Source: Rhodomicrobium vannielii ATCC 17100
GTDB taxonomy: Bacteria; Pseudomonadota; Alphaproteobacteria; Rhizobiales; Rhodomicrobiaceae
Reading direction: 5' to 3'
Assembly (NCBI RefSeq): GCF_000166055.1
Contig: NC_014664.1
Span: 1-64,000 of the forward strand
Length of the DNA stretch: 64,000 nt
Under the pieces are notes generated by a model. That model was not told the DNA's origin. It did no database searches and saw nothing but the letters and a program-made list of their open reading frames with translations. Shown here piece by piece: positions 22,089-32,854 of this stretch. The position numbers and the translations under genes were made by a program. Numbering within the stretch: position 1 is the stretch's first letter; each line of letters opens with the position of its first letter.

Positions 22089-23150
22089 ATGAATCGCACC
22101 GACCGCATCGCCGCCCTGAAAGCCGCAGCGAAAGAGCGCATCCTGATCCTCGACGGCGGCATGGGCACGATGATCCAGCGCCACAAGCCGACCGAGGCCG
22201 ACTATCGCGGCGAGCGCTTCAAGGATTGGCCGAGCGACCTCAAGGGCAACAACGACCTTCTGGTTCTGACGCAGCCCGCCATCATCAAGGGTGTGCACGA
22301 GGCCTATTTCGAGGCGGGCGCGGATATCATCGAGACGAACTCGTTCAACGCGCAGCGCATCTCGATGGCCGATTACGGCATGGAGGCGCTTTCGGCGGAG
22401 ATCAACCTTGCGGCGGCGAAACTCGCGCGCGAGGCGGCGGACGCGTACACCGCGAAGACGCCGGAGAAGCCGCGCTTCGTGGCAGGCTCCATCGGCCCGA
22501 CCAACCGCACGGCTTCGCTCTCGCCGGACGTGAACAACCCCGGCTTTCGCAACATCAGCTTCGACGAGCTCGTGGACGCCTATGGCGAGCAGACGCGCGC
22601 GCTCATCGAGGGCGGCGTGGATGCCATCCTGATCGAGACGATTTTCGACACGCTGAACGCCAAGGCGGCGGGCTTCGCCGTGAAGAAGGCGTTCGACGAG
22701 ACGGGCGTCGAATTGCCGCTCATGCTGTCCGGCACCGTCACCGACCTGTCGGGCCGCAACCTGTCGGGCCAGACGCCCGAGGCGTTCTGGTATTCGTTGC
22801 GCCATCTGAAACCGTTCTCGGTGGGCATGAATTGCGCGTTCGGCGCGGAGCAGCTTCGCCCGCCCGTCGCGCTCCTGTCGAAGGTGGCCGACACATATAT
22901 GAGCGTGTACGCAAATGCGGGGCTGCCGAACGAGATGGGCGAGTATGACGAAACGCCCGAAGACATGGCGCGCGCTATGGCATCCTGGGCGGCGGACGGG
23001 CTTTTGAATATCGTCGGCGGCTGCTGCGGTACGACGCCGGATCACATTGCCGCGATTGCCAAGGCCGTTGCGCCCTATCCGCCCCGCCGCATTCCCGAGC
23101 TAGAGCCGCGCCTTAGGCTTTCTGGCCTCGAAGCATTCGTGCAAGGCTGA
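22089..23150 (+). CDS. metH: Methionine synthase, homocysteine-binding module only
   Basis: This 353-residue protein matches only the N-terminal homocysteine S-methyltransferase domain of Met[30 protein letters not shown], and the zinc ligands in GMNCAFG and [10 protein letters not shown]. The folate, cobalamin and reactivation modules (about 850 residues in a full MetH) are missing, and the next 180 bases hold no gene. Split MetH proteins encoded at two sites occur in Hyphomicrobiales, so the partner is probably elsewhere. The C-terminus runs smoothly past the domain, so this is a natural end and not a frameshift. Confidence 0.93.
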   Translation: MNRTDRIAALKAAAKERILILDGGMGTMIQRHKPTEADYRGERFKDWPSDLKGNNDLLVLTQPAIIKGVHEAYFEAGADIIETNSFNAQRISMADYGMEALSAEINLAAAKLAREAADAYTAKTPEKPRFVAGSIGPTNRTASLSPDVNNPGFRNISFDELVDAYGEQTRALIEGGVDAILIETIFDTLNAKAAGFAVKKAFDETGVELPLMLSGTVTDLSGRNLSGQTPEAFWYSLRHLKPFSVGMNCAFGAEQLRPPVALLSKVADTYMSVYANAGLPNEMGEYDETPEDMARAMASWAADGLLNIVGGCCGTTPDHIAAIAKAVAPYPPRRIPELEPRLRLSGLEAFVQG

Positions 23151-23333
23151 GACTATACTGTCGATCCGAGAAGAGAAATGCGCAGAAACTATGCATTCTG
23201 CTCAGCTTTTCATCGGAAAATTATATACCGGCAGAGTAGCGTGCTGTGATAGTCTCGTTACTGACATTGGCTCGAGTCTTCCCTCCTCACGCATCGGCGG
23301 TGACGGCTGACGTTCCCCCGGGGGCCTTCCTGC

Positions 23334-24815
23334 ATGGCGACGATCACAGCGCTAAAAAATCCATCCACCGTAGCCCCGCTCGACAACTACAATGCGGGGC
23401 ACTTTTATTGCGAACTTCTGGGCTCGCCGGATAATCGCAATCGACATCTCACCGCGCTGTGGCATCGTCTTCAGCAACTCGAGCTTCTTCACCTTCGCGA
23501 GCGCGCGGCGGATGCGGAGCGCGAGCTTTTCAATCTCGGCATTACATTCACCGTCTATAGCGACCGCACGGCCATCGACCGCATCCTGCCGTTCGACGTT
23601 ATCCCGCGCGTGATTACCGCCGAGGATTGGAAGACGCTCGACAGGGGCGTGAAGCAGCGCATCAAGGCGCTGAACCTCTTCCTGTGGGACGTCTATCACG
23701 ACCGCAAGATCCTGAAGGATGGCCTCGTTCCCGAAGACCTTGTGCTCGGCAATGCGAACTACCGGCCCGAGATGATCGGCTACGATCCGCCCTGCGGCAC
23801 CTACATCCACATCGGCGGCATCGACGTCATCCGCGACCCGCGCGGCGAGTTCTTCGTGCTTGAGGATAATGGCCGCACGCCGTCCGGCGTTTCCTATGTG
23901 GTCGAGAACCGGCACCTGATGCAGCGCGCCTTCCCCGACCTGATGCACGGCTTCGCCATCGAAAGCGTTTCGGAATACGGCACGCAGCTCGGCGACAAGC
24001 TCATCGAATGCGCCCCGGCTGGTGTGAGCGAGCCGCAGATTGCGCTGCTTTCGCCCGGCGTCTTCAACTCGGCCTATTTCGAGCATGTGTTCCTCGCACG
24101 CGAGATCGGTATTCCGCTGGTCGAGGGCCGCGACCTGTTCGTGGACGACGACAAGGTGTTCATGAAGACCGTGTCCGGGCCGAAGCCGGTGCACGTTATC
24201 TATCGCCGCATCAACGACGAGTTCCTCGACCCCGAGGCGTTCCGCCCAGACAGCGCGCTCGGCGTGAAGGGCCTCATGCGCGCCGTTCGCAAGGGCAACG
24301 TCACGCTCGCGAATGCGGTCGGCACCGGCGTCGCCGATGACAAGGCCGTTTACGCCTACCTGCCCCGCATCATCAAATACTATCTCGACGAACACCCCGT
24401 CCTTCCGAACGTGCAGACCAACATTTGTCGCGAGAAGGACGGCCTCGGCTATACGCTCGACAACCTCGACAAGCTGGTGGTGAAGCCCGTTGGCGAGTCC
24501 GGCGGCTATGGCATCTGCGTGGGCCCCAAGGCGACGAAGGCCGAGATCGATCTCTGCCGCAACCAGCTCAAGGCCGACCCGTCGAACTATATCAGCCAGC
24601 CGATGATCGAGCTTTCCGTGTGTCCAACGCTCACCGATCAGGGCGTCGAACCGCGCCATGTCGACCTGCGCCCCTTCGCCGTCACGGGCCAGGAAACCTG
24701 GGTTCTGCCGGGAGGGCTGACGCGCGTCGCGCTCAAACGCGGGTCCATCATCGTGAATTCGAGCCAGGGCGGCGGCACCAAGGACACATGGGTTCTGAAG
24801 GAGGACAACGCGTGA
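23334..24815 (+). CDS. Circularly permuted ATP-grasp protein
   Basis: A 493-residue protein of the circularly permuted type 2 ATP-grasp family (older names DUF404/DUF407). Recognisable stretches are FNLGITFTVYSD, RITAEDW-type region (RVITAEDWKTLDRGVKQR), FVLEDNGRTPSGVSYVVENR, and near the C-terminus LVVKPVGESGGYGICVGP with the ATP-grasp glycine loop. These enzymes are thought to form peptide-like amide bonds, but the substrate is unknown. It overlaps the alpha-E gene by four bases (GTGA), a conserved pair. The transglutaminase-like and proteasome-like genes often found with them are not here. Confidence 0.9.
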   Translation: MATITALKNPSTVAPLDNYNAGHFYCELLGSPDNRNRHLTALWHRLQQLELLHLRERAADAERELFNLGITFTVYSDRTAIDRILPFDVIPRVITAEDWKTLDRGVKQRIKALNLFLWDVYHDRKILKDGLVPEDLVLGNANYRPEMIGYDPPCGTYIHIGGIDVIRDPRGEFFVLEDNGRTPSGVSYVVENRHLMQRAFPDLMHGFAIESVSEYGTQLGDKLIECAPAGVSEPQIALLSPGVFNSAYFEHVFLAREIGIPLVEGRDLFVDDDKVFMKTVSGPKPVHVIYRRINDEFLDPEAFRPDSALGVKGLMRAVRKGNVTLANAVGTGVADDKAVYAYLPRIIKYYLDEHPVLPNVQTNICREKDGLGYTLDNLDKLVVKPVGESGGYGICVGPKATKAEIDLCRNQLKADPSNYISQPMIELSVCPTLTDQGVEPRHVDLRPFAVTGQETWVLPGGLTRVALKRGSIIVNSSQGGGTKDTWVLKEDNA

Positions 24816-25846
24816 GCAGCCTCCTTTCCCGGCACGCCGAGAGCGTTTTCTGGATGGCGCGATATTTCGAGCGCACGGAAAGCCTCGGCCGTGTCATCGA
24901 GACGCAAACCTCTTTCCAGCGCGGCCGCGACGACGACAACGGCTGGTTGTGGATCGTCGCGCTCTATTCAGATGAAGAGGCCTTCGCGAAAGCCTTCCCG
25001 GAGGCGAACGCGGAGAACGTGATCCGCTTCTACATGGCGCATACGGAGAATCCGGGATCGATCCAGTCGTCGATCAAGTCGGCGCGGGAAAATGCGCGCG
25101 CGCTTCGGCCGATGCTGTCCATCGACATGTGGTATCAGCTCAACGACTTCTGCAATCGCGTGTTCGCCTTCAGCAACACCGAGCTTTCGGAGGTGCGCCT
25201 GTCGCGGACCTGCGACGCGATCAAGCGCGGCTGTTACGCGCAGATCGGCGTGGCGGAGAATACGCTTTACCATGACGAGACGTGGCCGTTCTTCCGGCTC
25301 GGCCTCTTCCTCGAACGCGCGGATCAGACAAGCCGCCTTCTCGACGTGCGCTTCGCCCAGCAACAGACGGGCCTGGCGACCGACGAGGGGCATTACGACC
25401 ACACCTTCTGGTCGATCCTCTTGCGCGCCGCGTCCGCCTATCACGCTTACCGGCGCGTGCATCCCCGCCATATCGACCCGCACGAAGTTGCTCGCTTCCT
25501 GATCTTCGATCCGCGTCTACCGCGATCTATCGCCTATTGCCTCAGCGAGATGCAGGCGATGATAGAATTGCTGCGTCGCAATTTTGGGCTTCGGAATGCC
25601 GGTCCCGCTGCCGAACGCGTCGAAGCGATGATCGATGGGCTTCAGACCGCGAGCCTCGACGACAACCTTTTGCAGAACTTGCATGCATTCAACGACTGGG
25701 TGCAATCGAGCCTCATTCTGCTGAATGACGAACTCGGCAAGGCGTTCTTCGGTTATGCGAAAGCGTTGGAGGCGGCGGTACCGCTGCCCGCCCCCGTCGC
25801 GATTGGCCAGACACAATCGCAGTCACAAACGCAGGTGGTGCGTTAA
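24812..25846 (+). CDS. Alpha-E domain protein (DUF403)
   Basis: All-helical protein of 344 residues, partner of the preceding ATP-grasp protein. It starts with the family hallmark LLSRHAESVFWMARYFERTE, and has the repeat-like conserved EDTLYHDETWPFFRLGLFLERAD-type segment (here AENTLYHDETWPFFRLG). The start codon is GTG at 24812, overlapping the upstream stop. The C-terminal tail is rich in Gln, Ser and Thr (from about residue 330). Function is unknown; in related genomes the pair is associated with a putative peptide-forming system. Probable terminator follows at 25939. Confidence 0.9.
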   Translation: MSSLLSRHAESVFWMARYFERTESLGRVIETQTSFQRGRDDDNGWLWIVALYSDEEAFAKAFPEANAENVIRFYMAHTENPGSIQSSIKSARENARALRPMLSIDMWYQLNDFCNRVFAFSNTELSEVRLSRTCDAIKRGCYAQIGVAENTLYHDETWPFFRLGLFLERADQTSRLLDVRFAQQQTGLATDEGHYDHTFWSILLRAASAYHAYRRVHPRHIDPHEVARFLIFDPRLPRSIAYCLSEMQAMIELLRRNFGLRNAGPAAERVEAMIDGLQTASLDDNLLQNLHAFNDWVQSSLILLNDELGKAFFGYAKALEAAVPLPAPVAIGQTQSQSQTQVVR

Positions 25847-25938
25847 GCTGGCGGTCGGCCACGTCACAGCATCGAGTTTTCGTCGCGACGGGATGCCTAG
25901 CCTAGGGTTTGATTTGTTCGATTTCGCCGTTGATTTAT

Positions 25939-25968
25939 AAAAAAAGCCGGGCGATGCCGACTTTTTTC
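25939..25968. terminator. Bidirectional terminator-like hairpin
   Basis: A run of seven A, GCCGG, loop GCGA-T, GCCGAC, then six T. The stem has a mismatch but A and T tracts flank both sides, so it can end the plus-strand ATP-grasp/alpha-E message and the minus-strand phaB message. Confidence 0.6.
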
Positions 25969-26059
25969 GCTTTTTGGTTCTGGCTCGCGCGTACCGAAAT
26001 TCAATCGCAGTAGATGCCGTTCCGATCAGAATGCGTCGCAACCTGATCGGATTCGGCCT

Positions 26060-26782
26060 TTAGGCGATGTACTGGCCGCCGTTCGCGGTGATCGTCGAGC
26101 CGGTGATGAATCCTGCGTCTCTACTGGCGAGGAAAGAGACGCACTTCGCGATCTCCTGTGCCTTGCCGAGGCGCCCGACCGGGATCTGCGCGATGATGCT
26201 ATCGAGCACATTTCCCGGCACCGCCTGGACCATCTCCGTATCGATATAACCGGGCGCGACCACGTTCGCGGTGATGCCCTTTTTCGCGTTCTCCAGTGCC
26301 AGAGCCTTGGTGAAGCCGATCATGCCAGCCTTGGCGGCGGAGTAGTTCGTCTGGCCCATCTGGCCCTTCTGGCCGTTGATGGACGAAATGCTGATGATCC
26401 GGCCGAAATTCCGCTCGCGCATGCCGTTGATGACCGGGTGCACCATGTTGAACAAGCTGTCCAGGTCCACGCGCATCACTTCGCGCCACTGCTGAGGCGT
26501 CATGCGATGCAGCATGGCGTCGCGCGTGATGCCAGCATTGTTGACGATAATGTCGATGGGGCCAACTTCCTTCTCGACCTCGGCAAGGCCCGCCACGCAG
26601 GCGTCATAGTCGCCGACGTCCCACTTGAAGACCGGGATGCCAAATTCCGCGTTGAATTTTTGCGCCGCCTCGTCGTTGCCGGCGTAGTTCGCGGCGACGC
26701 GAAAACCGTGGTGTTTCAATTCCACGGAGATTGCCTGACCGATACCGCGCGTGCCGCCCGTAACGATTGCTACCTTGCTCAC
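26060..26782 (-). CDS. phaB: Acetoacetyl-CoA reductase
   Basis: NADPH-dependent short-chain dehydrogenase that makes (R)-3-hydroxybutyryl-CoA for polyhydroxybutyrate. The 240 residues include TGGTRGIG (cofactor loop), NNAGITRDAMLHRM, ISSINGQKGQMGQTNYSAAK (catalytic Ser, Tyr, Lys) and the C-terminal GFITGSTITANGGQYIA, all typical of PhaB. It lies 267 bases after phaA in the same direction; that spacer contains copied phaA 3' sequence. No phaC synthase is in the window. Confidence 0.95.
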   Translation of the reverse strand: MSKVAIVTGGTRGIGQAISVELKHHGFRVAANYAGNDEAAQKFNAEFGIPVFKWDVGDYDACVAGLAEVEKEVGPIDIIVNNAGITRDAMLHRMTPQQWREVMRVDLDSLFNMVHPVINGMRERNFGRIISISSINGQKGQMGQTNYSAAKAGMIGFTKALALENAKKGITANVVAPGYIDTEMVQAVPGNVLDSIIAQIPVGRLGKAQEIAKCVSFLASRDAGFITGSTITANGGQYIA

Positions 26783-26968
26783 ATTCCCTCCGTAACAATA
26801 AAGTGTGTTGCTTTCAGCCTAGCTTCTTCGCGGGCAGATTGTAACCGAGACGAAAGTTACCCACTCGGCCAGCCCATGGCGTCCGTCATGAAAAAAGGCC
26901 GAAGAAAATCGTCGATGCTTTTCTGCGACCTTAGATTTGCATATCCGCCTTGCGTCGGCTTTGCGTCG

Positions 26969-28240
<1,272 letters not shown>

Positions 28241-28455
28241 TGTTGTCTTCCTTTCGAGCCTCATGTTTTGGCGCGAAGCTTAACAACATTAACCCTGCGC
28301 CGGTATGACCAAATAGGCGGAATTGCGCAACGGGCCGCGACGCGAAATGCTGTCTGGCGGCAATGCAAGAGAAATCTCGCGGGTGCGAAAAAAAATCGCG
28401 CAAAGCTGAAACTTGCACTATGATGTTATCACTATTATCCAACGGGCAAAAATTA

Positions 28456-29169
28456 ATGACCGAACCTGCGGAAAAGCTGTCTCGGGGAAGCGGATATGGA
28501 GACGGTGCAAAAACCGTTCCCTTGAGCGCCGTGGGCAAGAAAGTGTCCGAATTGGACAAGTCCAAGCCCGTCATCATCAAGAAATATGCGAACCGGCGTC
28601 TCTATAACACCGAGACGAGTAGCTACGTCACGCTCGAAGATCTCGGCGAGATGGTCCGGTCCGAGCGCGATTTCCTGGTTTACGACGCGAAGACCGGCGA
28701 AGACCTGACTCACACCGTGCTCACGCAGATCATCGTGGAAGAGGAGGGCAAAACTGGATCGAACCTCCTGCCCATCGGCTTCCTGCGGCAGTTGATTCGC
28801 TTTTATGGACACTCCATCGAGCAGATCGTCCCAAAGTATCTGGAATTCAGCCTGACTGCGCTCACCCGCGAACAGGAAAAATACCACAAACAGTTCACCG
28901 ATACTTTCGGCAACGTCGCTTTTGGAGCCATGCAGGAGCAGGCTCGCCAGAATATGGTGATCTTCGAGCGCGCTTTTTCGATGTTTGCGCCTTTCGCGAA
29001 GATCGAAGCCCCGGCCGAGGGGGACAAGCCGCAGGCCGCGAAGAAGCCCGACGCGACGGAGGCGGCCTCAACCACGCCGGAGCTTGCGGAGTTGAAGGCG
29101 CAACTCGCGGCCATGCAGGCGCAGATCGACCGCTTGACCAAAGCGAAGGCCGACGAGGAAAAGCGCTAG
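28456..29169 (+). CDS. phaR: Polyhydroxyalkanoate synthesis regulator PhaR
   Basis: Represses phasin and pha genes and is released when granules form. Residues 35-100 match the PHB/PHA accumulation regulator DNA-binding domain (IIKKYANRRLYNTETSSYVTL and DFLVYDAKTGEDLT); a second conserved block follows (FLRQLIRFYGHSIEQIVPKYLE). The C-terminus (about 185-237) is Ala/Pro-rich then a short predicted coiled coil. ATG at 28456 is chosen; in-frame ATGs at 28420-28423 also exist and neither has a strong ribosome site. 237 residues. Divergent from phaAB. Confidence 0.92.
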   Translation: MTEPAEKLSRGSGYGDGAKTVPLSAVGKKVSELDKSKPVIIKKYANRRLYNTETSSYVTLEDLGEMVRSERDFLVYDAKTGEDLTHTVLTQIIVEEEGKTGSNLLPIGFLRQLIRFYGHSIEQIVPKYLEFSLTALTREQEKYHKQFTDTFGNVAFGAMQEQARQNMVIFERAFSMFAPFAKIEAPAEGDKPQAAKKPDATEAASTTPELAELKAQLAAMQAQIDRLTKAKADEEKR

Positions 29170-29210
29170 CGGTGTAGGCGCATATTGCTTGCCGCGCGAT
29201 GTTTGCTCCA

Positions 29211-29239
29211 TTGCTTTAACGCTCATCGCGTTGAAGCAA
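29211..29239 (+). terminator. Hairpin after phaR
   Basis: TTGCTTTAACGC at 29211-29222 pairs with GCGTTGAAGCAA at 29228-29239 with one G-T type mismatch and a five-base loop, followed by CTTTA. A plausible transcript end 42 bases after the phaR stop. Confidence 0.55.
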
Positions 29240-29439
29240 CTTTAGGCGCCTGAACGCATGCCAGTTTTTTGGGAAACCGCTGGTCCCTGCCGTGCGAATT
29301 CGGTGTGGCAAAAGACACAGTCTTTGTGATCGCTAGCGCCGCCACTTAATTGTGCGCTCAACCTCGAGCGCTGCCGATGCGATCCACGCCGTCCTCAACT
29401 TCGCGTCGGATGCGTTTTCCGCGGGTTCATCCGCAGAAA

Positions 29440-30245
29440 ATCGTTTTGGCGGTACATCCAGGCGAGGCGGCATCCAGAAACGGTCAATTCCTCTGACAGC
29501 GAAGCGTGTCAATCGAAAACCCACCTCGCAAGCCCGGCGACGGGTGTCTCGCTGCCGGTCCAACATCATTAGGTGTTTAGCATGACGAACATGGTGTTCC
29601 TCGGCGACACCTGGAAGGCCACGGAACGCTTGACGTTCATCTATGGTGCCAAGCAGGTTTGGGTCGACCGTACGGTGGACAACTACAATCCAGGTGGGAC
29701 CGAACACAAGCTTAACGAGAGCGAAATTCTTCCCACCCCCAGCTTGCGCTACAAGCTGGACAAAGAAACGCGAGATCCTTCCGCTCAGCTCCGAATTACA
29801 CGCTGGCTCCCGCTGGCGACGTCATTCAGGCGCTCGACGTAGCGCCGGAGAGGGGCAAATCCTTCGAGATCGGCCATCATTATCAGGGCTCGCTCTTCGC
29901 GACGTCCGTGACCGGCTTTTTCAGCCATTTCGACAATTTCCAAGTTTCGACGAACGCGCTTGATACAAATCTTGCATCCCAGAGCGTAACGGTGAACGCC
30001 GGTGAAGTGAAAATTTATGGCGTGAACGCCGAGTTCGGCACAAAATGCTAGAAGACAAGATCGAAGTCGCCGGTTACTCTTCGTTGGTACTGGCTAATAC
30101 AAAGAATGCAATACCAGATAAGCAGGACTGGCTTCGCACGAGCGGCAACCAGCTTCCGGGCACGCCGAACTACTCGTTCGGCATCGGCGTGCTCCTGGGC
30201 GACGGAGAGCCCGGCTATGCGAGGGTCGGGATGTCTCTCCGGTAG
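29440..30245 (+). pseudogene. Broken TonB-dependent receptor
   Basis: Three frames together read as the beta-barrel part of a TonB-dependent outer membrane receptor. The first clear piece (29582 on) has VFLGDTWKATERLTFIYGAK; near 29790 the reading shifts frame to NYTLAPAGDVIQALDVAPE, RGKSFEIGHHYQGSLFATS and on to YGVNAEFGTK; near 30047 it shifts again to LEDKIEVAGYSSLVLANTK and ends at 30245. Plug, signal peptide and most of the N-terminal barrel are absent, and the usual C-terminal strand with aromatic end is missing. The left edge is approximate. Decayed remnant, no function expected. Confidence 0.8.
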
Positions 30246-30555
30246 GTCTTTCGACCTTTGGACATGCGCTCGGGCGCCGCGTGCCGGTGTTTGTCGGCCG
30301 ACGTCGGCTGTTGCGTGTAGAGCGCTCTACCAGTTTCATTAGATCTAGATCAGCCTGCGTTGAAACCACGTCGTTTCGACACCTGAAACCTGCGCCGTCG
30401 TACCGGGGCTGATTTATCGCGCGACACTGCCGCTGGTAAGCTCGAAATCCACAACCCAGGGCAGCTTTTTTGTGTATGAGGCATATCATTTAATTGAAAA
30501 TGGATAAAATTGGCGTCAAAGCATGTGTATCGGAAATGCTGGACGAGAAAACGCC

Positions 30556-31566
30556 ATGCCTCCTAAGGACGCCAAGATTCTTGTAGCAGGTGCGGGCGGA
30601 TTCATTGGCGGACATCTCGTCGCCAAGCTTCGCTCGCTCGGCTATTCCGACATCCGCGCCGTCGATATCAAGCCGCTAACATACTGGTATCAAAGGTCTG
30701 ATGAGGTCGATAATTGCGTCCTCGACCTCAATCGCCGCGATGCCTGTTTCGACGCGGTTGATGGCGCTCACACGGTTTACAATCTCGCGGCGAACATGGG
30801 CGGGATGGGCTTCATCGAGAACAACAAGGCGCTCTGCATGTTGAGCGTGCTCATCAACACGCATCTTCTCGAAGCCGCAAAGCATCGCAAGTTGCCCGGC
30901 CGCTTCTTCTACTCGTCCAGCGCCTGTGTCTATAATGGTGCAAAGCAAACGCGCACCGACGTGACCGCGCTCAAGGAAGAGGACGCCTATCCCGCCGACG
31001 CTGAAGACGGCTATGGCTGGGAAAAACTCTTCAGCGAACGCATGTGCCGCCATTTCCGGGAAGATTTCGGCGTCGTTACGCGCGTGGCACGCTTTCATAA
31101 CGTCTATGGCCCGCATGGCACTTACGCCGGAGGTCGGGAGAAAGCTCCGGCCGCAATCTGTCGCAAGGTCATCGACGCCCAGATGACGGGTAAGCCGTTT
31201 ATCGAAATCTGGGGCGATGGCGAGCAGACGCGCTCGTTCATGTACATCACCGACTGCATCGACGGCATATTCGACATCACGAACAGCGGTATCGAGTATC
31301 CGATCAATCTCGGAAGCTCTGAGCTGGTATCGATCAACCAACTCGTCGACATCGTCGAAAGCATCGCCAGCGTTCGGCTCGACCGCCGCTACAATCTTGA
31401 TGCGCCGAAGGGCGTGCGCGGGCGCAACAGCGACAATACTCTGATCCGCAAGGAACTGAACTGGGAGCCAAGCGTGAAGCTGCGCGATGGCATGGAGAAG
31501 ACCTATCGCTGGATCTGGGACGAGATGCACAAGGCCGGAAACGAGAGCGTCGTCAATCTGACCTAG
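30556..31566 (+). CDS. NAD-dependent epimerase/dehydratase, GDP-mannose 3,5-epimerase-like
   Basis: Extended short-chain dehydrogenase acting on nucleotide sugars. The 336-residue product has the NAD loop GAGGFIGGH, NLAANMGGMGFIENN, FYSSSACVYN (catalytic Ser/Cys region), EDGYGWEKLFSE (catalytic Tyr and Lys) and RFHNVYGPHGTY. Order and wording are closest to plant-type GDP-mannose 3,5-epimerases, so that reaction is likely but not certain. ATG at 30556 is chosen; a start 11 codons upstream is also open. Its TAG stop contains the TA target duplicated by the adjacent IS630 element; the protein is not shortened by the insertion. Confidence 0.85.
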   Translation: MPPKDAKILVAGAGGFIGGHLVAKLRSLGYSDIRAVDIKPLTYWYQRSDEVDNCVLDLNRRDACFDAVDGAHTVYNLAANMGGMGFIENNKALCMLSVLINTHLLEAAKHRKLPGRFFYSSSACVYNGAKQTRTDVTALKEEDAYPADAEDGYGWEKLFSERMCRHFREDFGVVTRVARFHNVYGPHGTYAGGREKAPAAICRKVIDAQMTGKPFIEIWGDGEQTRSFMYITDCIDGIFDITNSGIEYPINLGSSELVSINQLVDIVESIASVRLDRRYNLDAPKGVRGRNSDNTLIRKELNWEPSVKLRDGMEKTYRWIWDEMHKAGNESVVNLT

Positions 31567-32705
31567 TGCACTGACGCAAACATAGGATTCACAAAGCAGA
31601 CGAAGCAAGGCATGCTTCAGGCATGGCTCAAACCGTCTGCATCCTTCTCTCGTCCGAAGACCGCTCACGTTTGGCGGCGGTCATCGGGGACCGCAACAGC
31701 CCGCAGAAGCACGCGCAGCGGGCAAAGATCGTGCTTCATTCTGCTGAGCGCCGTTCCGTTTTCGACGTCGCCCGCTTAAGCGGCGTCAGCCGGCCAGCCG
31801 TATGGCGTTGGCAGCGGCGCTACGCCGAAAAAGGGGTGGACGGGCTGTTGCGCGACCAGACCCGCAAGCCAGGCAAGCCGCCTTTGTCAGCGAAGAGCGT
31901 CGCGAAAGTGCTGGCGCTGCCGTGTTCCGAGCCCCCCGGAAACGCCACGCATTGGACCGGACGCGCTGTCGCCAAGGCGGCGGGCGTCAGCTTGCGCACG
32001 GTGCAGCGCATCTGGGGAGCCCACCGCCTTCAGCCGCACCGCTTGCGCACGTTCAAGAAGTCGAACGATCCCGCCTTCGCCGAAAAGGTCGAGGATGTGG
32101 TGGGCCTCTACATGAGCCCGCCCTGCCATGCCGTGGTCCTGTCCATCGACGAGAAGAGCCAGATCCAGGCGCTCGACCGCACTCAACCGGGCCTGCCGTT
32201 GAAGCCCGGCAAATGCGCGACCATGACCCACGATTACAAGCGCAACGGAACCACCACGCTGTTCGCCGCACTCAACGTGCTGGATGGAACCGTGCTCGGC
32301 CGCTGCATGAAGCGCCACCGCCATCAGGAGTTCATCAAATTCCTCAACGCCGTGGAGCGCAAGGTCCCAGCCGGCAAGATCATCCACGTCATTCTGGACA
32401 ACTACGGAACCCACAAGCATCCCAAGGTGGACGCCTGGCTGGCGGATCATCCGAGGTGGGTTTTTCACTTCACGCCGACCTCGGCGTCCTGGCTGAACGC
32501 GGTCGAAAACTTCTTCTCCGCCATTACCCGGCGGCGCATCCGTCGTGGCGTCTTCAAATCCGTCGCCGACCTCGAAGACGCCATCAAGCGCTACATCGCC
32601 GATCACAACCGGAACGCAAAACCCTTCGTCTGGACCAAAACCGCCGATGAAATCTTCGACAAGCTCAACCGCCTCAATCTGCACCTTCTGAATGAGTCAG
32701 TGCAC
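31566..32705 (+). mobile_element. Complete IS630-family insertion sequence
   Basis: Terminal inverted repeats GTGCACTGAC (31566-31575) and GTCAGTGCAC (32696-32705) flank one transposase gene. The element is bounded by TA on both sides (31564-31565 and 32706-32707), the target duplication expected of this family. Length is 1140 bases and everything looks intact. Removing one TA and the element restores ACC-TAG-ACA, so the host epimerase stop codon is kept in both states. Confidence 0.92.
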
Positions 32706-32708
32706 TAG
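31623..32708 (+). CDS. IS630-family transposase
   Basis: DDE transposase of 361 residues. An N-terminal HTH pair (VFDVARLSGVSRPAVWRWQRR, then AKAAGVSLRTVQRIW) recognises the element ends; the catalytic triad is visible as SIDEKSQIQALDR, ILDNYGTHKHPKV and ASWLNAVENFFSAI. No frameshift or internal stop, so the protein is probably active. Its stop TAG is supplied by the right terminal repeat and the duplicated TA together. Confidence 0.93.
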   Translation: MAQTVCILLSSEDRSRLAAVIGDRNSPQKHAQRAKIVLHSAERRSVFDVARLSGVSRPAVWRWQRRYAEKGVDGLLRDQTRKPGKPPLSAKSVAKVLALPCSEPPGNATHWTGRAVAKAAGVSLRTVQRIWGAHRLQPHRLRTFKKSNDPAFAEKVEDVVGLYMSPPCHAVVLSIDEKSQIQALDRTQPGLPLKPGKCATMTHDYKRNGTTTLFAALNVLDGTVLGRCMKRHRHQEFIKFLNAVERKVPAGKIIHVILDNYGTHKHPKVDAWLADHPRWVFHFTPTSASWLNAVENFFSAITRRRIRRGVFKSVADLEDAIKRYIADHNRNAKPFVWTKTADEIFDKLNRLNLHLLNESVH

Positions 32709-32854
32709 ACAATCCGCACGGATTTTGAGCGCGGATAGGTAATCGCAAAAAAAAAGCATTATCAAGCGGTTGCGAGATTGCGCGGTGCTCTCGGGGCGAT
32801 GTTTTCCTCGGCGAGCGAATGTCCGGCGCCGACCGCTGAACAGAGAAAAAGACG

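Noticed and set aside
28323-28330. TTGCGCAA in the phaA-phaR gap as PhaR site
   Set aside because: Only eight bases and no spacer like that of the 7913 dyad; could be chance.
29333-29707. A 124-codon minus-strand frame opposite the broken receptor
   Set aside because: No motif, and the plus strand reads as receptor remnants in the same stretch.
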